DNA of 64,000 nt, from NCBI GenBank assembly GCA_963971405.1, contig OZ020485.1, forward strand, positions 35,917,921 through 35,981,920. Reading direction: 5' to 3'. A program made the translations under genes and the position numbers. The notes beneath the pieces are model-generated. The model searched no databases, had not been told where the DNA came from, and saw only the letters and a list, made by a program, of their open reading frames with translations. Positions 56,467-64,000 of the stretch are shown here, one piece after another (positions within the stretch are counted from its first letter, which is position 1; every line of letters starts with the position of its first letter). The stretch comes from Psococerastis gibbosa (Eukaryota > Arthropoda > Insecta > Psocodea > Psocidae).

Positions 56467-56600
56467 CTACAGCTCTTGATGGGCTTTGACCTGCTCGACG
56501 ACAACAGTCCTCCAGAAATCTCGGTTTTGTACAAGGCTCCACCATCTACGGACTCCTAACTCGCGAAGGTCAGCTTCCAACTCATCCTTCCGCCAGCCGT
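56467..56600 (-). pseudogene. Non-LTR ORF2 C-terminal remnant
   Basis: The complement reads RKDELEADLRELGVRRWWS, LVQNRDFWRTVVVEQVKAHQ and a stop, the usual extreme C terminus of a LINE ORF2. Confidence 0.7.
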
Positions 56601-56651
56601 CTTCCTGTCATGCTTGCTATATACATCTTGTTCGGCATGCGGTTTTCTTAC

Positions 56652-57241
56652 GGTCATTTTTTTTTTTTTAATTTGGGTACAGGTGTTACCTGTGTGCACT
56701 TAAGCCTATTGGCCTACAACCTACAACAAAGTATTTACATCACTTTCTCGAGGCCTATCTCCCTCAGGAGAGCCAGGATCTTGAGGGGATTCAGACGTGG
56801 TAGGTCTTTTATACATGTAACTGCAAGCTTCCCGAGCATGCTGCTCTTCTTTGTGCGATGCCATCGCATCGCAGGTCCTCCGCACCTTCATTACAGAATC
56901 TGCAAGACTATAGTTTTCTCCCCAAAAAACTCCCGATATTTAACCCTAGGACCAAAGACGCCAAGGCCTGTTCTTGGTTTTGTACTTCCTAGCCTAGAGC
57001 CATCAGTAAACCACTTGATTGTGTGACTATTGCGAATTCCTGCTGATTCGCAGCATTCTTTCATTGTCCCTAATATAGTTTCGAATTCCCTCCTAAAACA
57101 GTATTTTGGATGGATTCTATTGCTTGGCATATCCAGGCAGTGAGAGTCAGAGAGGCTGAGTCTACGGACATTCTTACAGACATTACGGACATTCATAAAT
57201 ATTACGTCCATAAAATGTAATTTTTCCATGTTAAAATACAT
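56652..57241 (-). pseudogene. Remnant of a LINE with RNase H, ending in poly-A
   Basis: The frame holds RREFETILGTMKECCESAG, IKWFTDGSRLGS and TGLGVFGPRVKY, the start of a LINE RNase H with its first Asp. A stop at 56891 and shifts follow. The fragment ends at a 12-base A tract (T-run at 56661-56672 on the plus strand). It is a separate family from the element at 44 kb. Confidence 0.75.
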
Positions 57242-58700
57242 AAGCTAAAAAAATTGTAAAAAAACGTGTATTTTACACCTACACTTTCAAAATATTCTCA
57301 AGGGGAAGAGTCCCTCATTCTTGTGAACAGTGAAGTAAACTGAAAACAACTTTGGTCAGTATCTACCCAAGCCCCATTTAAAGTGTTTAGGGGCGTCGCC
57401 TCACCATGTCATATTGCCCAGTTTGCCAGTTTTCAGTTTCTAGTTTTAGTTTCCAGAACTTTTGCCCCAAAAACATCCCTTTTTCAAACATCATACATAT
57501 TGTGTATACCTGTATACAATAGATTCATTTTCCCATACAACACTTTTCCAGAATCAATTAAACAACAATACATTATTAAACTTTTCGATCGCACCATAAA
57601 AAAACACATTTTTACCCAAAGACAGCCTCAGTTTTTGCTCAAGCTGTTAATTTAATTTAAGCTATCTACTTACATACAATATATTATATACTGTATGTTG
57701 TACCAACCTACCATTACTATTATTATTTTTTCTTTCTTGCTTCTTACTAACACCTTTTTTCTGAGATTTTTATATGAGTTAACAATGAAATAATTAGTAT
57801 ATTGAAATATTGTTTCTATTGCAAACTGTTTAGGGGCCCATTACGGGCCTAGCCTTACGAGACCCATATGTTTATTAATGTATTAGGAAGGAATTTTTTA
57901 AAATACATTTACTTCACTTACTTTACTTTAGTTCTTTTGGTCCTAGTGTGTGTGTGAGTGACAGGGAGGGGGGAGGGAAGGCCTACTGGTTCTCTCAAAG
58001 GGACTGCGGTTGCGGTCTTGGTAGGGACAACGACAAGTTAAAGGTTAGAGGGTAATAGTACCGTGTCACACATTATATATCATAAAGGGGAAGTTCAAAG
58101 CATGTATACAGTATATATGTATATGTCAGGATGGGTTTAGGTAATGGTTAGTGAAACAGAGCCGAGTTTGAGGTAACAATCGGACAGGGATTTCAAGTTT
58201 TTGTTCCATCGAGATGTGGACCGCGCGTGAGTTATTGCTCACACAATTTATTATGAGACACCGCGAAACTTTCGGCGGTTTTTGCGGTAGGCACTGTACT
58301 AACGACTAACGAGCACGATAAAGTTTCTACGTATATACCAACAGTGCATGTTTGTTCTAGAGTTGGCTTAATTTTATCTTAGTGCATAGGCCTATTATCA
58401 GCACAATTAAATGCATATCTTAATATATATATATATATTTCGACTGTCCGTGTGTATATTCCGGGCCTCCTCTCAAACGACTGAACCGATTATGATAAAT
58501 ATTGTTGTGTGTGTTCAAGGAGATGCGAGGATGGTTTAGATTAACACTTTCGTCCACTGGAGAATGTTTTTATAATTTGATTTTGGAATATTTTACATTG
58601 GCGCGTGTACATGGCTGCTGGTACTGCCGACATCAACCGACATCTAGCGGCAGAATGCGCTACATTTAATTTTCGTTTATCCTGACAGTTGGCGCTACCA
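57242..58700. other. No gene seen
   Basis: AT-rich. The stretch 58440-58545 carries the words AACGACTGAACCGATTATGA, familiar from dispersed insect repeats. Confidence 0.5.
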
Positions 58701-58704
58701 TTGT

Positions 58705-58941
58705 GTAATATAATTAAGATCAAAATGTAAAGTTTTTCTTTTTAAAAAATCAAATTTATTTTTCCCAAAGAATCTTACAAGTAAGGAAGTAACTAAACGC
58801 TCGAGTTCTAGAGTATTACTAATGTCTGCCTTGCTGCGCATTGCTGGTGTAGTCTCCGTGCTGCCCGTGCAAGGCCAGGTCTGGTGCTGACTTTGCTGTC
58901 AGCACTATGGTTGCTGATATTTCTTCTTCTTTCACATAACT
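58705..58941 (-). repeat. 3' LTR of the errantivirus (inner end uncertain)
   Basis: Right after the polypurine tract the minus strand begins AGTTATGTGAAAG, like the AGT... starts of gypsy-group LTRs. AATAAA is at 58759-58754. The far end near 58705 is a guess, since the 5' LTR is off the window. Confidence 0.5.
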
Positions 58942-58952
58942 CCTCCCCCCTT
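58940..58952 (-). promoter_or_regulatory. Polypurine tract
   Basis: AAGGGGGGAGGAG overlaps the env stop codon and abuts the LTR start. It is the plus-strand primer site of reverse transcription. Confidence 0.75.
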
Positions 58953-60531
58953 AAGAGGGATGAACGTCCTCGTTCTTTATGTCGTCACTATTACTGGTGT
59001 GATCAAGGTGAATAATGGTTCTCGGCTTGCAGAATAGGTCGTGGAGGCGTTTTCTGAACCTAAGGGTGAAGAATAATGCCGCTGCCAAAATAATAAAACA
59101 CGTGGTAGTAGTTGAGTAGTGGATAACTTGTTGTAGATTCTCGAATGGTTTTGATTCACTAAGTTCTTTTACGTCAGAAGTAATTTCTTGCGGGTTGTTG
59201 AGATGTTGGAGCAATAGTTGTACACTTTGATTTGTATTTAATGTAATGATGGTGGCTTTTGTTATGTTCATTTCGAAGGATGGCACGGTGAATGAGTAAG
59301 TGTATGGTCCAATTATTATGCGACATTGAGAACTAAGGAGAAATATTCCTTGAAGAGTTTTTCGGTCTAGTAAACCGGTACAGTCTTCGATCACTTCACA
59401 TGGTTCGTTAAACATAACTAGGAGTTGTCTATTTTTTAGTTCGTGCACTAATTTGAAGTTATTAGACACTTTGGCGGTTTTACAGGTAGTCGGAGTTTCG
59501 GGGGAACACTGGTCTTGCGAGGGTTCTTTCGTGCAGAGGGTGATTTCGTTAATGGGTACGCATCCATCTTCAATCCATAGTTCGGAGTCACCAATTCGTA
59601 TCAAGAACTTCTTCGGGGGTATGACAATGACGTCATCAGGATTTGGTGCTGGATATATACGAGATAGGTTGGCAATGAAAGGTTTCAGGATTGGTATTTT
59701 TAGGAGAAAAGTGATTGTCTGATTTACTTCAAAAATCGATAGTTTCGATGCTTCTAATAATCGGAATGGGTGGAATTTGTCAAGCGGAAGTAATTGCTGT
59801 GGGCTGTAAACTTTTACCAAGTGTTTGCGAATTTCTAAGAGTTCTTGGAGGTTAATTATTTCTAAATTTGGTATGCTGACCAGTGACATACTTATTGTCC
59901 TTTCTATCATCAAGAGTGGTCTCAATGTATTCTGTGCTTGAAAGATTTCTGTTTGAAGGAGAGCTCTGAAGTCTATTTCGGTGGTAAGGTTATGTAGGTA
60001 CTTTTTGGTTTGGTTCAAATTGCTGTTAATAATTTTGGTTTCATACGAAAATCTCTTACTAACATGATTAGCAAAGGAAACAAAACGATCTATTTTGTCG
60101 ATTTCAGATTTTTGATTTGTGAAAAGTTTGTTTATGTTGTTATTAATCGTTTGTAAGTCGTCATCGTCGGGATTTCCTGTTATAAATTTTATAGCTTTCC
60201 CCAGAACATTAACTAAGCCTCTTTTTATGCGACTACGATTAAGCTTGTCTAACACTTGCCTTATTTCCCTTAATTCTAATTCTAGGTTTCCCCTTATATT
60301 ATTAGTAATTATATCTTTTACTCCATTATCTTTAATTCTATCAAAGTTTCCTTTTAAGGTTAAATAATTTTGTTCAATTTTCGAGAGATCGATGTAGAAG
60401 AAAAAGCTATGATAGTGGTCTAGAATTCTGCAGTTGCCCATAGGTTCCTCAAAGAATCCATTAGTCCTCGTTTTCGTCACCTGAAGAGCTAGGCCCGGGT
60501 GATGGGGTACGAGCAACCTGTAAATTAACAT
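58951..60531 (-). CDS. env: Errantivirus envelope (F-like) protein, 526 aa
   Basis: The ATG at 60531 lies inside the end of pol and overlaps it by 71 bases. A furin-type site RIKR (101-104) is followed by a Gly-rich fusion-peptide-like start (GLVNVLGKAIKFITGN). A coiled heptad region spans about 125-180. One transmembrane segment near 472-492 (CFIILAAALFFTL) precedes a basic stop-transfer and a cytoplasmic tail of some 30 residues. No stop or shift is seen. The first 25 residues are not a signal peptide. TTAATTTACAG just after the ATG is a good splice acceptor, so the true N terminus probably comes from an upstream exon, as in other errantiviruses. It mediates membrane fusion in the family. 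Confidence 0.85.
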   Translation of the reverse strand: MLIYRLLVPHHPGLALQVTKTRTNGFFEEPMGNCRILDHYHSFFFYIDLSKIEQNYLTLKGNFDRIKDNGVKDIITNNIRGNLELELREIRQVLDKLNRSRIKRGLVNVLGKAIKFITGNPDDDDLQTINNNINKLFTNQKSEIDKIDRFVSFANHVSKRFSYETKIINSNLNQTKKYLHNLTTEIDFRALLQTEIFQAQNTLRPLLMIERTISMSLVSIPNLEIINLQELLEIRKHLVKVYSPQQLLPLDKFHPFRLLEASKLSIFEVNQTITFLLKIPILKPFIANLSRIYPAPNPDDVIVIPPKKFLIRIGDSELWIEDGCVPINEITLCTKEPSQDQCSPETPTTCKTAKVSNNFKLVHELKNRQLLVMFNEPCEVIEDCTGLLDRKTLQGIFLLSSQCRIIIGPYTYSFTVPSFEMNITKATIITLNTNQSVQLLLQHLNNPQEITSDVKELSESKPFENLQQVIHYSTTTTCFIILAAALFFTLRFRKRLHDLFCKPRTIIHLDHTSNSDDIKNEDVHPS

Positions 60532-63500
60532 TATGTTGTCTCAGTCGTTTGATAGCTTTAGCGTGGGCAGTTGTTGGTCTGTTTTTCTCTGTTAGTCCCG
60601 TGATTTTTCCGTCGGACTGATTTACAACTTTAATTTTTTCGAAAGGAGGGTCTGTTTTCTTCGGCCTATTTCTTTCAACGTAAATCTCCTGATTTCCGAA
60701 GTCAGGAGGATCTTCTCTATTTTGGTTTAGTTTTTCTAATTGTTTCGTGGCTCGTTCCTCATTTCGAGAATATACTTGATCATAAAATGGGAGGATTTCG
60801 TTTTTTCGTTTTTGATTGTATTGTTCTAGTACTGTCATGTTAATGTCAAAGTCTGTCAATTTTTCATAGGGCCCGTATAATAAATGAAAGGGTGAGTAAC
60901 CTGTTCCTGAGTGGATTGACTGGTTGTAAATGAGTATTGCTGAAGTCATTAGCGTGCATGGGAGATCGTGAGGGTTCTTGATTTTAAGGGTTCTTAATTT
61001 TTCTAAAATTGTGGAATGGAATCTTTCTATTGGGGAGTTGGAGCTGGGGTTGTTTACTGTAGTAAAGTGTAGTTCAATTTTATGTAATTTACAGAATTCC
61101 TCGAAAGTTCTATTTTTGAATTCCCTACCTTCGTCACATACCAATTTATTTGGATAATTATGATGGCCAAAGAAGTGTCTCAGTTTATTTAAGACTGTAA
61201 GCCCGGTCCCGTCTTTTATTTTATAAGCTTGTGCATATCGAGAGAAAAGGTCAATGATAGTGAGAAATTTTGAATTTTGGAAGCTGAATGTATCTATGTG
61301 GATTACTTCGAAGGGTCTTTTTGCCAATAGGGGCCCCCCTATTTTTGGGTTGTAAGGGTGTCGTTCGTATTTGGAACGTAAGCACGTGTCACACTTGTTT
61401 ATGATTTGGGTGATTGTATCTTTCATTTTTGGCCAGTAGTATTTTTGTTTCACATGAGCTAGAGTTTCGTTAATGCCATTATGGGTTTTGTCGTGGTACT
61501 CATAGATTATCTCGCTTTGACTATCGGGGTCGGTTACATCTAAACAACGGTTATTACTGATAACTATTTTTATGGAAGGGTTGAAAAGTGATTTGCACAT
61601 TTCTATAAAACGTGTCCTTATTTTTTCGTCTTCGAAAAATACTCCGTATGATAAATCTGGTTTGATTGTATCTTTCAAGAGTTCAGATAGGTTCTCATCG
61701 ATGGCATTAGGATTGATGGTGATGATATGTGTATTTTTATTAAACGGTCTAGTAATACGACGTTTGAAAATTTCGCCTAGTTTAAGATAAATTCTGTTTG
61801 GGAAAATATTTACCGGTCTCTCGGAGATTGGTAGACCTTTTCCATTATCGTCATTGGTGGAATGAATTGTTTGATTATCGTCGATATCAGACTGGTTGTT
61901 GGGGTCCGGAAGAGTTAGTATTGGTGGGTCGTCTAAGGGAATGATATCGGGTGACAATGGGAGTAGGCGATTCAGTGGAATGTTGTCTGAGTCATTAAAG
62001 TTATCAGAGGGTGTACTGACTTCTCTTTGGGATTCAATTATCCTTTCTACGTCAGCTTCAGATATAGCGGGTATTTCGTCTATATTGGGAATTATGGAGC
62101 AGAGTTCGTCGATGATCTCATCGTTATGGATCTCTATTCGCGAGAGAGCGTCGGCCACGTAATTTTCTTTACCTTTTCGGTAGACTATGTCGAAATTAAA
62201 CTCATCTAACTTCAGTTTCCATCTAATCAGTCGGGAATTGGGTTCTTTTATCTTATATAGCCAAACGAGAGGATTATGATCTGTTTCGATAGTAAATTTC
62301 TGACCAAACAGATAAGGTCGAAAGTGTTTAGTGGATTCTAAGATTGCGAGTAATTCTCGTTCGATGGTGGAATAGTTTCTTTCCGCAGAATTTAGCGTCC
62401 TGGAGTAGTAAGCTATGGGCTTACCGCTCTGAGATAAAACACTGCCTAGTGCGACATTTGAGGCATCGGTTGTTAGAATAAATGGCTTCTTGAAGTCAGG
62501 ATATGCAAGTATGGGGGCATTTGTCAGTAACTCTTTGCAGGAATGAAAAGATTTTACATATTCAGGGTCATTCACATTAATCTTTGATCCCTTTTTTAAG
62601 GCCCTGGTCATGGGAGCTACAATTTGAGCGAAATTGGCAATAAAACGTCTATAGTACCCAACTAACCCTAAAAACGATTTTATTTCTTTAGTGGTGGTTG
62701 GAATAGGAAATTTTTCAACAGCTTCTATTTTAGTGGGGTTTGGTTTTATGCCATCCTGGGTGATGACGTGTCCAAGAAAAGCGACGTCCTTGCACAGAAA
62801 TTCTGATTTGTCTAATTGGATTTTCAAGTTGCTATCCCTTAATTTTTGAAATACTAAACGGATGTGGAGGAGATGTTCATCTAGGGATTTTGAGAAAATT
62901 ACAACGTCGTCCATATAAACGAAGCAACATTTGTAAAGCAATTCTTTCAGAAGGTTGTCCATAACTCTTTGGAAGGTTGCTGGGGCGTTTTTAAGGCCAA
63001 AAGGCATCCGAAGATATTCGTAATGGCCGTTGTTTACTGAGAAAGCTGTTTTTTCAACCGAACTCGGGTCCATCTCGATTTGGTGAAACCCCTGGGCTAA
63101 GTCTATGGTACTAAAATACTTGCATTTGCCTAGATTATCTAAAATTTCGTCTATCCGGGGGAGAGGATATTTGTCCTCGATTGTCTTCTCGTTAAGCCTG
63201 CGGTAATCAATCACCATACGATACTTGCGCTGTCCCGATGCGTCTAACTTTTTGGGAACTACCCAAACAGGTGCGCTGAAGGGAGATACGGATGGTCTAA
63301 TAATTTCATTATCTAATAACTTTTGGATTTGTTTTTGTATCTCTGCATTCATGGCGTAAGGGTGTCTGTATGATTTGACATAGACTGGGGAGTCATCCGT
63401 GGTGCGTATGCTATGTTTCACTGCATTGCTGAATGTTAAGTTTGCCTTTTCGGTGTACAAGATATCTCTAAATTTTTTGCATAATTCGGTAATTTTCTTT

Positions 63501-64000
63501 CGTTCTTCTGAATTTAAGTGAGAGGTTCTAAGTACCTTGGGAACATCGATAAAGTCGTGATTCGTTGGGGGAGTTTCTAAATCGTTCTCGTGTATCGATG
63601 ATACTTGTATTCTGTTTCGGAAATTTATTCCTCCTAGAATGCCGAAAGTATTGGGGATATTACAGATACCATTCTCAGCGGTTGCAATAGATTCTGGTAT
63701 TATTAAATTCTCGTGAATTTGTATTTCTGGTATAATGACATCTCCCTGTTCAATAGTAACTGGAATTTTTATTATGTTTTCTGAATAAATTGGGTGCACA
63801 TCTACTAATTTGCTATTTAAAAATACATATGAGAAAGGGATTTCGACGTCATTCATTTGCAGAGTTTTGTTGCGGTAGTTTATTATAGCTCCAAGATTGT
63901 CCAGGTCTTCACTGCCAATAAGGGCATCGAAGTGATTGTGCCAGTCTATGACGTGGAAGTGCAAATTGTTTTCTATTCCAAATGGGTATAACACTGGGAA
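60461..64000 (-). CDS. pol: Errantivirus pol polyprotein, partial (3' 1180 codons)
   Basis: The frame is open at the right edge. Numbering from 63994: end of the aspartic protease (ALIGSEDLDNLGAIINY, about 24-40); reverse transcriptase about 200-440 with YMDD at 360-363; RNase H with TTDAS (D510) and ADALSR (about 615); integrase with zinc unit (H834, H838, CDTC 868-871) and catalytic D901, D954 and E990, spaced 35 between the last two. The C terminus is acidic. All key residues are present and no stops or shifts are found, so the copy may be young. Protease start, gag and 5' LTR are past the window. Gypsy-group (17.6/297/gypsy-like) by order and by the adjacent env. Confidence 0.95.
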   Translation of the reverse strand, partial: FPVLYPFGIENNLHFHVIDWHNHFDALIGSEDLDNLGAIINYRNKTLQMNDVEIPFSYVFLNSKLVDVHPIYSENIIKIPVTIEQGDVIIPEIQIHENLIIPESIATAENGICNIPNTFGILGGINFRNRIQVSSIHENDLETPPTNHDFIDVPKVLRTSHLNSEERKKITELCKKFRDILYTEKANLTFSNAVKHSIRTTDDSPVYVKSYRHPYAMNAEIQKQIQKLLDNEIIRPSVSPFSAPVWVVPKKLDASGQRKYRMVIDYRRLNEKTIEDKYPLPRIDEILDNLGKCKYFSTIDLAQGFHQIEMDPSSVEKTAFSVNNGHYEYLRMPFGLKNAPATFQRVMDNLLKELLYKCCFVYMDDVVIFSKSLDEHLLHIRLVFQKLRDSNLKIQLDKSEFLCKDVAFLGHVITQDGIKPNPTKIEAVEKFPIPTTTKEIKSFLGLVGYYRRFIANFAQIVAPMTRALKKGSKINVNDPEYVKSFHSCKELLTNAPILAYPDFKKPFILTTDASNVALGSVLSQSGKPIAYYSRTLNSAERNYSTIERELLAILESTKHFRPYLFGQKFTIETDHNPLVWLYKIKEPNSRLIRWKLKLDEFNFDIVYRKGKENYVADALSRIEIHNDEIIDELCSIIPNIDEIPAISEADVERIIESQREVSTPSDNFNDSDNIPLNRLLPLSPDIIPLDDPPILTLPDPNNQSDIDDNQTIHSTNDDNGKGLPISERPVNIFPNRIYLKLGEIFKRRITRPFNKNTHIITINPNAIDENLSELLKDTIKPDLSYGVFFEDEKIRTRFIEMCKSLFNPSIKIVISNNRCLDVTDPDSQSEIIYEYHDKTHNGINETLAHVKQKYYWPKMKDTITQIINKCDTCLRSKYERHPYNPKIGGPLLAKRPFEVIHIDTFSFQNSKFLTIIDLFSRYAQAYKIKDGTGLTVLNKLRHFFGHHNYPNKLVCDEGREFKNRTFEEFCKLHKIELHFTTVNNPSSNSPIERFHSTILEKLRTLKIKNPHDLPCTLMTSAILIYNQSIHSGTGYSPFHLLYGPYEKLTDFDINMTVLEQYNQKRKNEILPFYDQVYSRNEERATKQLEKLNQNREDPPDFGNQEIYVERNRPKKTDPPFEKIKVVNQSDGKITGLTEKNRPTTAHAKAIKRLRQHNVNLQVARTPSPGPSSSGDENED

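Overview
This window is intron-poor, AT-rich eukaryotic DNA that looks like arthropod (probably insect) genome. The reasons are an errantivirus-type retroelement with an env gene, a non-LTR retrotransposon, SINEs with target-site duplications, hundreds of bases of simple repeats, many palindromic MITEs, and one probable host exon of the GPR158/CG31760 orphan-receptor type. Species cannot be read from the sequence. Almost everything recognisable is mobile DNA.

Layout. (1) 1-8.2 kb: a virus-like, self-replicating element read from the minus strand. It has a protein-primed type DNA polymerase B gene (2431 to the left edge, palm domain off the window) and a 101-aa gene (3612-3307). Both genes carry the same leader and the same TATA/initiator core promoter. 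A 4.0-kb DNA transposon (3639-7642, 21-bp terminal inverted repeats, 830-aa protein with a DDE-like arrangement) has jumped into the leader of the small gene. Its flanks carry an iterated motif, TGTCCCCTCCGTGCAC. (2) 8.2-12 kb: repeats, MITEs and a LINE tail. (3) 12.16-12.97 kb: a signal-peptide-bearing coding exon with a good splice donor, probably the first coding exon of a GPR158-like receptor; a possible next exon lies at 13308-13367. (4) 13-44 kb: no intact gene. It holds a graveyard of MITE families, a SINE family whose 5' end resembles 5S rRNA, hAT-like ends, and 3' fragments of at least six non-LTR elements. (5) 44.10-49.70 kb: a full-length 5.6-kb non-LTR element on the minus strand with a 9-bp target-site duplication, ORF1, and an ORF2 broken by one nonsense codon. 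(6) 49.7-58.7 kb: MITEs, a tRNA-like SINE head and LINE tails. (7) 58.7-64 kb: the 3' half of an intact-looking errantivirus (minus strand: pol, env, polypurine tract, start of 3' LTR); gag and the 5' LTR lie past the right edge.

The most interesting part is 1-8.2 kb: two genes of a virus-like element driven by duplicated promoter-leader modules, with a second, structurally unusual transposon inserted in one of those leaders. The intact leader of the polymerase gene acts as a built-in paralogous empty site for the insertion. Several coordinates of repeats are estimates by eye and may be off by a few bases.
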